In this document: positions 17,771 to 26,500 of the stretch, piece after piece | How positions within the stretch are numbered: the first letter of the stretch is position 1 | How the letters are laid out: every line of letters begins with the position of its first letter | NCBI GenBank assembly: GCA_022925895.1 | Contig: JAKSYS010000727.1 | Location: 1 to 29,910 of the forward strand | Source: Fragilaria crotonensis | Taxonomy: Eukaryota; Bacillariophyta; Fragilariophyceae; Fragilariales; Fragilariaceae | Direction: 5' to 3' | DNA length: 29,910 nt | The notes under the pieces: generated by a model | Told to the model about the DNA's origin: nothing | Seen by the model: only the letters and a program-made list of their open reading frames with translations | The model's database searches: none | Translations under genes and position numbers: made by a program

Positions 17771-17781
17771 GTCCCCTCAAG
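17771..17781 (-). promoter_or_regulatory. Polypurine tract of element F
   Basis: CTTGAGGGGAC on the element strand abuts the 3' LTR, the place where the plus-strand primer is made. An exact copy of these 11 bases lies within the RT gene at 18841-18851. Confidence 0.75.
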
Positions 17782-17818
17782 ATGATGATGGTTCGCCATT
17801 TTCACCTTGATCCAACCG

Positions 17819-20410
17819 TTAATATGTGAACTTGTCGAGCAATTCTTCTCGACGTACCTGCGGCAACAATTTTGTGAATAAATCGCTTAGATTCGTCCGA
17901 GTCCCTTCTTTCGCGACTCGAACCGTCTCGGCCGCCACAGCCTCTCGACACCGATGGTAAGCAATCGAGTGGTGTTTCTTTTTCAGCGTACTCTCGGGTA
18001 GCGAAGTATTCTTGTAAACCGCCTCGTTATCACAAAATATGTTTGTCGGTCCCTCGATGGGAACTCCAAACATACGAAGCTTGTACCGCAGCGACTCAAC
18101 TAGTTCGACCGCATTCTTGATCGCTTGAAATTCGCTTCCAAACGTACTCGTCTCAACCGTGTTCTGACGTTTGCTGTGCCACAGAATGGGAGATCTGTTA
18201 CAAAATATCAAAATACCTGTTTGAGACCGTCTCGTTGAACGGTCACTCCCATGGCTGGCGTCAACAAAGCAGTGGGTAGACATCATATTGCCCCTTGGTC
18301 TCGGCATGTCCACAGGGATGGCTTCTTCGACACCTCGATAGAAGTCGGTCCAGTCATACTTCCGAAACATTTTTTCGCTTATCCGTGGATGTTGAGCGTC
18401 GAACGCCAGTTTCCTCTTTGGGTATAGCTTAAGGTATCCGAAGATGCGATAAATTTGTTCGAGATGCCCGATCCTGGGCATCGCTAAGTGCGTCGACATC
18501 AGCGAGACTTCCAACAGGATATCGACACGACCGATTTCGACGGCCCACCGCAACATCCCGATCAGCTCCTGATAGTATTGAACGCCGTCGCTCTTTAGCT
18601 CGGCTGTCGTATCAAGCTCAGGTCGGTAGTCGGTTGGCAGTGGAGTATAACACTTGGTAGGCAACCTCACACCCTTTTTAGCCAGCGACTCCTCCACATT
18701 CTTTATAGACGCTAGCACGTACTTTTCAGCACTCATGGTCCAACAATCGTGCCCGTCAACTTGCATTGTTCCAAGCGTTGCACCGAGGTACATATCAGGT
18801 ACTTCGATCTTGTCATCCTTCAACTTAAAGGTGGTCTGAAGTCCCCTCAAGGCAACACCGGGTTCATGCGATATTGATAAAATGTCATCGACATAACATA
18901 GGATGAGCTCGTAATACTCAAATCCATCAGGTTTCACAGCAGGCCGAAGCCACACATCCGGGTCAGCCTTTGTAGGCGTATACCCTATCTCATGCAACGT
19001 CTCAGCAAGCAGTGCTCTGAACGCGGCACCGGCTGACTTCAAACCGTAAAGTGCCTTCTTGACAAGGAATATCGTTCCCGCTTCCGACCCGAATTCAGGT
19101 CCTGCCTTTGTCCAGATCTTTTCCCTGCAGTCGGCCGTCAAGTACGCGTTTTGTATGTCACACGCGAGCACCTTCAGGTCGTTCAGGGCGGCGATCGTCA
19201 ATGCAATTCTCACAGAGTCACGAGACACGACCGAAGCATATGTGAGGGCACTCGGAACCTCCGTAGTATGGCCTCCAGCAACGAATCGCGCCTTTCTCCT
19301 GAAGTTCTCCCCCATCTTCACATCGAAAATGAGATGGCACTTCACTTCTTGGTATCCAATTGGAATTTCGCCGATGGACTTGTCCCATACCTCAAATGCA
19401 GGCCTGACATTACGCATCTCTTTGCATATCGCGTCCCACCAGAGCGTGTTTCCGTTTTCCAAATCGAACTGCTTCGCCTCAAGTGCCGTCTTGGGGATTT
19501 TTATGCCGAACTTATGAGTTCGCACCCAATACTTTGACTTTAGCTTGGATATTATTCGGTTCCGTTTCCTGATGGTGTATGGCACCCACCAAGCGAATGC
19601 AGGTTCCTCCGATATCCTTGCAGTGACAGAATATTCTGCCACCTGGACTGGATAAGCCTCTTTCATGTCTTTGAGTGCAACCCATGTGGTACTGGCATCC
19701 TTCCATTGAACGAGCAGTTCCCATCCTACAGTTGACTCTTTCCTCCGCTTCGTGCCACTCGACGTAGTGACGTATGCGTCCTGTTGTTTCAGTTCTTTCC
19801 CGTTGGTCCGATAGGATATGATCTCATCGAACAAGACGTGTCGGTTGCCCTCGTCGTCAATTTGCGCAAATAGATTTTCCGCAATAGCGTTGGCCGCCAG
19901 CGACGACCGATGCCCATCAGGAAACTCAACCTCATAAATCCTGGTATCAAGTATCGGATTATCATTTGCCGTACCAATGGGGAGGCCATTTTTGTCGCGC
20001 AGACGCTTGACAACTTTCGCAAACTCAACCTCGCCGCCGTTTCTTGGCAAGGCAAGCTCCATATTGAGGTACGTGTCGTCAAATGTGTCAGGGGTGAACC
20101 CGGCGTCGGCATCTGGTAGCATAGAATCGGAGACAGCATTCTCAAACTCATCTTGGAATTCCGGGTCATATTGGAGTGAGTCGCCCCATTGACCTGGCGT
20201 TACTTTGCCTTCGTCATCCTCGATGAAGTAATCTTCTTGTCCAAGCCTTTCAGAGATAGACTTGTCATACGCCGTGATTCTATCTCTGTTCTCGTCAGTC
20301 TGCAATTCGAGGTTCGTAGCCCGTTGCACTGTTGTCCTGGAGAGCACCTTGCCTTCCTTTGTCAAAATCCAAAAGGACATGAGCGTGCCGACTTTATGCG
20401 ACACCCAACC
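17819..20410 (-). CDS. Element F pol: integrase tail, chromo-like module, RT and RNase H
   Basis: This is one long intact frame of about 860 residues. It begins in the integrase C-terminus (HKVGTLMSFWIL), passes an acidic linker, then FPDGHRSSLAANAIAENLFAQIDDEG and the chromo-like GWELLVQWKDASTTWVALKD with EEPAFAWW. RT shows WWDAICKEMRN, RFVAGGHTTE, SVVSRDSVRIALTIAALNDL, ALYGLKSAGAAF, ADPDVWLRP and the catalytic box Y-V-D-D at 18884-18895. RNase H has CFVDASHG, RRSQTGILIF, SKRQNTVETSTFGSEF and FCDNEAVYKN, and the end STLKKKHHSIAYHR and SDLFTKLLPQ. All catalytic acids of RT and RNase H are present, so this part could be active. The stop is TAA at 17819-17821. Confidence 0.92.
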   Translation of the reverse strand, partial: GWVSHKVGTLMSFWILTKEGKVLSRTTVQRATNLELQTDENRDRITAYDKSISERLGQEDYFIEDDEGKVTPGQWGDSLQYDPEFQDEFENAVSDSMLPDADAGFTPDTFDDTYLNMELALPRNGGEVEFAKVVKRLRDKNGLPIGTANDNPILDTRIYEVEFPDGHRSSLAANAIAENLFAQIDDEGNRHVLFDEIISYRTNGKELKQQDAYVTTSSGTKRRKESTVGWELLVQWKDASTTWVALKDMKEAYPVQVAEYSVTARISEEPAFAWWVPYTIRKRNRIISKLKSKYWVRTHKFGIKIPKTALEAKQFDLENGNTLWWDAICKEMRNVRPAFEVWDKSIGEIPIGYQEVKCHLIFDVKMGENFRRKARFVAGGHTTEVPSALTYASVVSRDSVRIALTIAALNDLKVLACDIQNAYLTADCREKIWTKAGPEFGSEAGTIFLVKKALYGLKSAGAAFRALLAETLHEIGYTPTKADPDVWLRPAVKPDGFEYYELILCYVDDILSISHEPGVALRGLQTTFKLKDDKIEVPDMYLGATLGTMQVDGHDCWTMSAEKYVLASIKNVEESLAKKGVRLPTKCYTPLPTDYRPELDTTAELKSDGVQYYQELIGMLRWAVEIGRVDILLEVSLMSTHLAMPRIGHLEQIYRIFGYLKLYPKRKLAFDAQHPRISEKMFRKYDWTDFYRGVEEAIPVDMPRPRGNMMSTHCFVDASHGSDRSTRRSQTGILIFCNRSPILWHSKRQNTVETSTFGSEFQAIKNAVELVESLRYKLRMFGVPIEGPTNIFCDNEAVYKNTSLPESTLKKKHHSIAYHRCREAVAAETVRVAKEGTRTNLSDLFTKLLPQVRREELLDKFTY
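18841..18851 (-). promoter_or_regulatory. Possible central polypurine tract of element F
   Basis: The 11 bases CTTGAGGGGAC repeat the 3' polypurine tract exactly, within the RT gene about 35 bases downstream of the YVDD codons. Ty1 and lentiviruses use an internal tract as a second plus-strand primer. Here the role is inferred from identity alone. Confidence 0.4.
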
Positions 20411-20606
20411 ATCGACCGAGTTTGGTTTCACTGAGTCCTGCATTTTCTTTGTACCAAGCCCAGTCGTAGAACCCGAAGTCCAAGTACTCGGAGATGTCGA
20501 CCGACTCTCCTGTTACTTTTTCCAGCGGGCATTTTCCTTCCAGACCGCGGGCTGAGTTTGAGGTGCGATTTGAATCTCGCAAACCCACCTCAGGCCATAA
20601 TCCCAA
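20395..20606 (-). pseudogene. Element F integrase C-terminal piece in a shifted frame
   Basis: Between two single-base shifts (near 20599 and near 20400) the reading uses a third frame. It encodes LEGKCPLEKVTGESVDISEYLDFGFYDWAWY and KLGRWLGVA, which matches DTPDISMYVQFSWYQWVHY and LGRWLGPA of element B. The sequence itself is well conserved, so the two shifts are recent or technical. Without them, integrase and RT would be one polyprotein. Confidence 0.8.
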
Positions 20607-21963
20607 AGCCTTTGGGAACTTTCTTCCTCACCATGATACGATACCATTTCTTTCGGACTTCCCTGATCACTCCTTCCGCAAAGTTGTGGTTTGGTCGTTC
20701 AGGTTCGGTGACGTGATAGTTGATTGAATATTTCCTCACGTTCTTCATAAATTCTGTTTTCTTGCCGCATTGTTCACGCGAGCCGTCAAACGTCAAACGC
20801 TCCGGACGTCCGTAATCATGTATGAACTGTCGGAGCGCATCACCAGCCATCGACTTTGTTTCCATCGGATAAACGACGGCAAAGAAATCTTTGGACGCGA
20901 AGACCTGGCCGTACCGATTGCCATCTAGCGACTTACATCGGCCGTCCATTGTATCACAATAGAATTGCCCCCGTAACAACGGTGTCTCGAACACTCGATC
21001 GGCTCTGTATCGTTGGCTAAGCGGCATTGTCGCTGATCTCGTTGCTAACTGGGTCGTGACCTTGATGGTGTTCTGTGCCTGAGACAATCCAATGCACCAC
21101 CTGTCACTCAACTCCTCGGCAGATACGCCGAGGTGACGCTCGTTTGAAACGAATGTTCGCCTCGTAGGCACATCATCGATAACATTGACACGGACTTCGG
21201 CAATAAGCCGTTCCACAATAGTGTCTGGGTTGAGCCCACATTCGCAAACGTCGATGCGACTATTCCGGGAACTGGATAATTCGTTTTCCATTCTTTGATG
21301 GCCATATTCCGGAAATTGAACTTCGTTGGGGTTCCAAGCTGCCTTGGAGCTGAGAGTGATATGACGACACTCCTGTAACTCACGTTCCGTTGGGGTATGA
21401 GTCGTAAGATAAATGGTCGTCCCCTCCGATTGCAAGGGTATCTTCACTGATTCTTCCTCTTCTTCGAGGTACATCCCTCTTTTGTCAAAGGGGTTGTCTT
21501 GAACCGTGACGCCATAGTGGCGCATTTGGTTTGGGTTTAGAAGGGAGTGTTCCAACACCTCCCCCATCCATAGTGCTTCGTTGAACACAAGGATACAAGT
21601 CTCACCGGTGACTTGAGAAGTCCATGCGGTTGCTCCTGTTACAATACTGACCTCTTTTATAGACTCGTAAGAATCGGTGTATGGTGATACGTCGCATTCT
21701 CTGCCGGTATGCGCAAGCACGATGCAATTACGTCCCAGTACAATTGTGTCAGCATGAGAATCCAACTCAAGCCTACTGTAAATTGTCTTTTCCTCTCGCA
21801 CGCGAGCCACCGTCCTTGACTTGAGCCGGCGAACGGATGAGACGTGTGCTGAAATGCCGCGGTGCAGCGAATTGTAAATGCTGAATCGCCGCACCAGCCA
21901 TTCAAATATGCCGGTAACGATATGTGCCGCAAAGGCAACCCATGATGATACCGGCCCAAAGAG
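20590..21963 (-). CDS. Element F protease and integrase, in frame with gag after one UGA
   Basis: The frame is open from the codon after the gag UGA (21964-21966). No ATG lies between that stop and the protease active site LELDSHADT (DSHADT at 21745-21762), so an independent start is unlikely. The protease block includes LAHTGRECDVSPY and SLLNPNQMRHYG. Then comes the N-terminal integrase module ELSDRWCIGLSQAQNTIKVTTQ and the catalytic residues: D in FYCDTMDGR, D in LTFDGSREQ and E in NFAEGVIREVRKKW. The glutamate is two residues further from the second aspartate than in A and B, and the conserved W before it is missing. The frame ends at VPKGFG, where one extra base shifts it. Confidence 0.9.
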   Translation of the reverse strand, partial: LFGPVSSWVAFAAHIVTGIFEWLVRRFSIYNSLHRGISAHVSSVRRLKSRTVARVREEKTIYSRLELDSHADTIVLGRNCIVLAHTGRECDVSPYTDSYESIKEVSIVTGATAWTSQVTGETCILVFNEALWMGEVLEHSLLNPNQMRHYGVTVQDNPFDKRGMYLEEEEESVKIPLQSEGTTIYLTTHTPTERELQECRHITLSSKAAWNPNEVQFPEYGHQRMENELSSSRNSRIDVCECGLNPDTIVERLIAEVRVNVIDDVPTRRTFVSNERHLGVSAEELSDRWCIGLSQAQNTIKVTTQLATRSATMPLSQRYRADRVFETPLLRGQFYCDTMDGRCKSLDGNRYGQVFASKDFFAVVYPMETKSMAGDALRQFIHDYGRPERLTFDGSREQCGKKTEFMKNVRKYSINYHVTEPERPNHNFAEGVIREVRKKWYRIMVRKKVPKGFGIMA

Positions 21964-23487
21964 TCAGTTCTTAGTCTTTGCCCTCTTCTGCTGGCGACCG
22001 CCAAATGAATCACCAGCGTTGTCAGGCGTGCTATCATCGTCAGTACTTTCGTCTGTACCACCGGCATCCTTGGAAGACTTGAGTGATGCCAACGTCCTCT
22101 TGAGTTCCGCGACTTGGCCCTTGATTTCTTTGAGCTTCTTTGCGGAACCGACTTCTGACACCTTGCGTCCAGGCTTTCCACGCCCGCCCTTTGCCTTATT
22201 AGATATACGAGTATCCATCACAGTCTGCCTGTCTTCTTTGGACAACTGCTCCCAGTCAGAGTAAAACCCTGTCCAGATACTTCCGTCAGGCATGTGGATA
22301 CCGTTCCTTTTGCCTGATTGGCCTCCTCCCCGGATCCTCTTGATTTCGCTGTCCTTCTTACCAGCGCGAGATCCGGTCGCAGACACTTTTCTTGGCGTGT
22401 GCTGGTCAGGGAGTTCAGAGACTTGGGCGGAAAGGTGATTGGCACATTCGGTAAACGAAATACCTTCGATTGCTGCACGAACTCGCAAAGCACCGACGGC
22501 GTCTTGGAGTTGTGGGTGTTCCACCTTCTTGAGGAGCATGCGAACTTTTGCCTGTTCGGAGACTTCCTCGTTTTCCTCTTCGAAGATGTTGAACATTCTC
22601 TGTAGTTTGTCGAGAAACGCAGAGAACTGCATTGCCCTTTCATTCTTGTAATACAGGTTGTCGCGAATCTTTTCAGCATCCGCGATGCGTCGGCTTGTGT
22701 TGCCTTCGCCGCTGTAGTGCTTACGGAGAGCGATCATGTCAGCTCTACCGCTTTGTTTGCGGGCCAATGGTTTGATCCATTGTTCCGCCGTCTCCGTCTG
22801 GAGGAAACTCTTCAATAGCTGATGTACTTTACGTGCATCGGCCTGAAAGATTGGACCCTTCAGTGGAGAGCAGGCGATGGTTCGTTCGTTAAAGCTCTCG
22901 AACGTCCCGTTCCTGTCGACTTCTTCTTGTTCGCGCACGACGTATGAGAGAGGCACACCGTTAACACCCTGAATTGTCGAAAGATAGTTCACGAAAGCAG
23001 GCTCCCATTCGGGCCATTTCTTTTCGTCTTTGAACTTCCCCGGGTCGGCGGCCTTGCTCACAGTATCAGATTGTTCTTTTTCTACCTTCCTGACGTCTGC
23101 GCGTTGGAATGCTTCATCCAAAGCACGACAGAACAAGGCTGCATCACCACCATCCGCCAGAAATGTATCAAGGCTTGGTTCTTCGCTTACACGGCCAAAA
23201 TCTTGAACCCAGTGGATAAGTCCGATAAGGCGCTTGATGCGACGGACTCCGAAGATAAAGCGTCCGTCGTTGATGGTTCGGCGTCCATAGGATTCCGCTA
23301 GGTCGCGAATATCCTTTTCCTTCATGGATTCCAGGTCTACAAACGTAGTCAATCCTTCAGAGCGAAGGAGATCACGAGTCGCTTCGTTTTCAAACCCGAT
23401 CCAGAGTAGAACCATATCCATTGGATCGGCACCTATAACTGGTGGTTCGGCTGCAACTTCGTCTCCGGCAATCCCTACAATATCCAT
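21964..23487 (-). CDS. Element F Gag-like capsid protein
   Basis: This gag is intact, about 507 residues from the ATG at 23485-23487 (MDIVGIAGDEVAAEPP). The frame is open a little further upstream, but the next start there is only a TTG. The N-terminus has the LLWIGFENEATRDLLRSEGLTTF block shared with A and B. The middle includes VPLSYVVREQEEV and a long helical region with FSAFLDKLQRMFNIF. The C-terminus has GFYSDWEQLSKEDRQTVMDTR, a basic stretch, a coiled-coil-like LKEIKGQVAELKRTLASLK and NAGDSFGG. There is no zinc knuckle. RNA binding may rest on the basic tail. It ends TKN-TGA, followed by CTCTTTGGG and an open pol frame. Confidence 0.9.
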   Translation of the reverse strand: MDIVGIAGDEVAAEPPVIGADPMDMVLLWIGFENEATRDLLRSEGLTTFVDLESMKEKDIRDLAESYGRRTINDGRFIFGVRRIKRLIGLIHWVQDFGRVSEEPSLDTFLADGGDAALFCRALDEAFQRADVRKVEKEQSDTVSKAADPGKFKDEKKWPEWEPAFVNYLSTIQGVNGVPLSYVVREQEEVDRNGTFESFNERTIACSPLKGPIFQADARKVHQLLKSFLQTETAEQWIKPLARKQSGRADMIALRKHYSGEGNTSRRIADAEKIRDNLYYKNERAMQFSAFLDKLQRMFNIFEEENEEVSEQAKVRMLLKKVEHPQLQDAVGALRVRAAIEGISFTECANHLSAQVSELPDQHTPRKVSATGSRAGKKDSEIKRIRGGGQSGKRNGIHMPDGSIWTGFYSDWEQLSKEDRQTVMDTRISNKAKGGRGKPGRKVSEVGSAKKLKEIKGQVAELKRTLASLKSSKDAGGTDESTDDDSTPDNAGDSFGGRQQKRAKTKN

Positions 23488-23755
23488 GTCTTTATTAATC
23501 TGCCATAGGATATGCAATAAGGGTTAGTTCAGTGCTGTAACAGCAACCTCAGAGAGGCTGTCGACACTTCTGTCAGACAATTCTCGGGCGTGACGAATAC
23601 GCTCTACCAGCGAGGAATGATCAGTTCCATCTCAGTTCTGGCTCACATGGACATTCGTCGATGTGCCATTAATGTGCGTGTCGGCTGACTTTCGTCAAGA
23701 CAACCATGTTGACAACGCTCATGACTCTCTTATCATTACCAATGCCTCATTGTGC
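23488..23755 (-). other. Element F 5' leader
   Basis: About 270 bp lie between the PBS and the gag ATG. No open frame of note is present. This is the expected place for packaging signals; I see no strong stem. Confidence 0.5.
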
Positions 23756-23772
23756 AACTGGGTCTGATAAAC
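23756..23772 (-). promoter_or_regulatory. Primer-binding site of element F
   Basis: The plus strand reads AACTGGGTCTGATAAAC and abuts the 5' LTR. It matches the site of element A at 16 of 17 positions. Read as tRNA, it is an anticodon-arm 5' side with the loop CUGAUAA; GAU would be an isoleucine anticodon, and one change (CUCAUAA) would give elongator Met. Confidence 0.7.
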
Positions 23773-24008
23773 CGTATAAATGTGGTGGGTAACAACGTTC
23801 CCCCCATCATTTAACTTACTAAAGTATCAAAAGCAATAGAACGCTTTCTCGATAAAAGAGTGAGCAATCGATCTTGCGATACGATTGTGCACCTGTCGCT
23901 TATATTACTCATGTGTGTCCCCACACATGTTACACTATGTATATACGTATGCTTCTATCATCCGATCATACTGGTAACGTACAGTGACCGTATGACAGTA
24001 TTTCTTCG
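23773..24008 (-). repeat. 5' LTR of element F
   Basis: It is the partner of 17536-17770. It has the same CG...CG termini and the same hairpin (23910-23917 with 23922-23929). The promoter of element F should be in it; no clear TATA box is seen on the element strand. Confidence 0.92.
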
Positions 24009-24253
24009 TATGTTACAGTGAACACATTACATTATTTGTGAACTGATATTCGCAAATAGCCGTAGAGCTGTGAACCACTTCTTCAAGTGGCATCCTGGTA
24101 ACCCAGGGTATGCCAAATCAGAGTTATCAGCGGCGAGCATCTGCCGATTTTCTAGTCTTTCGCGAGACCACGACGACTGATTTCCTCACCAGAAAGAGAA
24201 CTTTGGCGGATTTATTTCCCCTCGTCACAACGAAGGCAGACCTGAAAGGGAAT
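24009..24253. other. Spacer between element F and the unknown gene
   Basis: About 245 bp right of the 5' LTR of element F. It has no motif of element E, although element E is what lies left of element F. It probably contains the 3' untranslated end of the unknown gene. Confidence 0.5.
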
Positions 24254-25930
24254 CTATTTGGATGGCTTCAGAATCAAGCTCTCCAGAGCTTCATTGAAAA
24301 GAGGTGCAAGTATTGACGGACTATTTCCTCCGTCGTAGTCCAAATCCTTGTGCTTTCTTCGCAATCGACAATGGTACGCGCCTTGTTTGTTATTCTTGCA
24401 GCGTGAGCAAGGCTTAACACCAGCGTAGGAAGCAAAGGTTTTGCTCACGTCTTGATACGTATTTCCATCCGGGCCGAGGAAACTTTGCCCGTGCCGACCA
24501 GCGCGACTGGCATAAACCCCAGCCCGAATAATGCAGACACGCATGGCTTCAGTTTCAGCTGTTTCTGCCTCCATGATGCGCTTCAGTTCTGCAGCAGACC
24601 CTGATTGCGAAGAAGCAGGTGACGGTGACGCCGACTTCTTCTTTTTGATAGCGCTTTTTACCTTAGGGGCATCGCATTGGTCCATCTCCTGTTTCACGTT
24701 GTCCTTATCCCTTTCCTCGTTGATGCTAACGGTCTTCGTGTCACTTTTACTCTTGTCACCGTACACAGTACTAGCCAACGAGGCGGACCCAGCCGATGTT
24801 GAGCCGGTTTGGGTTGTGGCCAATCCGGTTCCTGCCGTCACAGACAGATTCTGGATACCAACGGCATGAGCCCCAACAAAGTGGTCAGAAATTGAGTTGG
24901 AGGAAGACCAATGTAGCGACCTTCACCTGAGTGGAAGCAGTTGGGGTCCAAGTGTTTCACGAAGGTCTCGTTCATTGGTGGGTAGAAAGGATGTGTGTTT
25001 TTGAGGTCCAGTCCTTGTTGATTTTCTTCCAGCACTGGAGGACTCGGAGGGTCGGGGATGGGAGGGATTTCACAGGGATGTCTGTCTTCAAGCTCGGCTT
25101 CTTGAGCTTCAATAATCGCTGTTTCTCGTTCCATGACCAGCGTTATGTACTCCTTCCGCTTCTTGACGTAGTCTGACGGGTAGTCAATCTTGAGAGAAAT
25201 TGGGATCATATCGTCAAAGCGCCGTTTCCGTGTTTCGCCGCTTTTTGGATCTCTAAGGCCCTTCTTGAGCAATTGTATGAGCTTGGGTTCGCCATCGGTG
25301 GAATCAGCAATTAATTCTGGTGGAACCAACTTGGGAAAATTCTTGTTCAGTTGAATGTCTGTGTCAAAAAGGTCACCAACCTCGCGTTTCGTCGATGAGC
25401 CTCGTTGAGGATTTTCGATGCGTGTCTCCAGAGAATATCCAGCCATCACCATGTGGTGATCAAACAGAGCTGCCGTTGTGGTTGCATTGGGGAGGAGGAG
25501 ACCGGGAGACGCGATCGCTGGCATCTTGATGGGTCTTACTGACAGCCGTTTCTTGGTGTGAGAAACGCGAGCGCCAGCTGACATCGCAGATGACGAGACT
25601 GGCTCTGCAAGGACTGTCATGTCATCCAATTCTTCGTCGTCGTCTACCACCATCGCATTGACGACAATGGAATCATGCTCAATCCTTTCGCTCGTTCAGA
25701 CTTCACAAAAACGGTGCCCACTTCCTCGGCACCAGCTAACTCTTCTTTGACTTTGCTGGGTCAGGCGTTGGATGCGATGGCTTATCATCGTGATCCGCCG
25801 AAAGACGCAGCGTGAGCAAGCTTGGGCCGTGTCGGTTCTTGTGGAGCAGTTCCTCCGACGACTCGTCCGAATCCGACGAGGACCCTGACGAGGTGTCGCC
25901 AAACTGATTCAGTTGTTCTATAGTCGCCAT
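24254..25930 (-). pseudogene. Unknown protein gene with C-terminal Cys/His motif, frame broken
   Basis: I do not recognise this gene, and it has no retrotransposon motif. The start is the ATG at 25928-25930 (MATIEQLNQFGD) and the stop a TAG at 24254-24256. It would encode roughly 550 residues. In order: a serine/aspartate-rich acidic N-terminus, a basic patch (HTKKRLSVRP), a proline-rich segment (PPIPDPPSPP), HPFYPPMNETFVKHLDPNCF, a low-complexity middle with AIKKKKS (possible nuclear signal), and a C-terminal C-x2-C-x9-C-x5-H motif at 24350-24409 followed by DLDYDGGNS. Frame breaks lie near 25736, near 25680-25700 and near 24895. Good coding sequence continues in another frame after each break. 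The last break could instead hide a short GT-AG intron. Confidence 0.55.
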
Positions 25931-26500
25931 GAAAGTGGAAAAGTATTGAGTATTGCAGGGTAACTAACTTCAATCAATCGACGATGAGTGGAATTGAGGA
26001 GAACGAGACCCCAAACGGTCATCATTTCCATGGGGGCTCCCGAGCGTCGCAGGAGAGAATCTTCCCCGCTCATCATTCCGCCATTGTCAGAAAGCACGGG
26101 AGAAGCAATGCTTTCAACGTGATCACGGCATTCCGGATTCCGACCTTACATTCTACCAGGTACACCGGTACATTCTATGCATAGCGTACCCTCTACCTGG
26201 TCATGCAGTACTACGTCAACCAGCTCGACAAGAATAAATGTACGAAATGCCTGCGTGTGTCAGATCATACTGTGCTACTGTTGGTACTGCTGGTGGAATC
26301 GACGGTACGACCGTACGACGCGACAACGATGTCGAGCTCGACAGTACGACTGTACCAAAGTACGACTGTAGTAAAACTAATTGTTCGTGCGGATCGACGT
26401 CCAGCAATGTCTATCAAGAGGAGGATCTTGGTTGGACGATTGTTGGCAAAGGTTCAAAGAAGTACAAGACCAAGACCTGACATGAGGAGTTATGCCTTGA
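25931..26500. other. Intergenic region upstream of the unknown gene, rich in GTAC palindromes
   Basis: No supported gene is present. At 26302-26371 there are repeated GTACGAC words, a 14-bp perfect palindrome TGTCGAGCTCGACA (26330-26343) and two direct copies of AGTACGACTGTA (26343-26354 and 26359-26370). It lies 370-440 bp upstream of the ATG of the unknown gene, so it may be its promoter or the edge of element G. Confidence 0.5.

Larger units (their letters stand above)
17536..24008 (-). mobile_element. Element F: complete copia-type LTR retrotransposon (DSHADT lineage), about 6.5 kb
   Basis: Two LTRs of 235 and 236 bp differ only by one C in a C-run, which points to a recent insertion. 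Inside, on the minus strand, are PBS (23756-23772), gag (23487-21964), protease/integrase (21963-20590), pol with RT and RNase H (to 17819) and a PPT (17771-17781). All functions of a copia element are present. Two single-base shifts lie in the integrase C-terminus. The five bases outside the LTRs (CCATG left, TATGT right) do not match, so no target-site duplication is seen. Confidence 0.95.

Noticed and set aside
19059..19537. Plus-strand frames of 128-152 residues
   Set aside because: They are antisense to the RT gene of element F, which has intact catalytic motifs.
24838..24896. A GT-AG intron joining the last two parts of the unknown gene
   Set aside because: Possible, but the sequence between reads as good protein in the next frame, so a one-base shift explains it more simply. 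Not called without transcript data.
25984..26184. Plus-strand small frame starting ATGAGTGG
   Set aside because: No motif or conserved neighbour; it lies in GTAC-rich intergenic sequence next to the start of the unknown gene.
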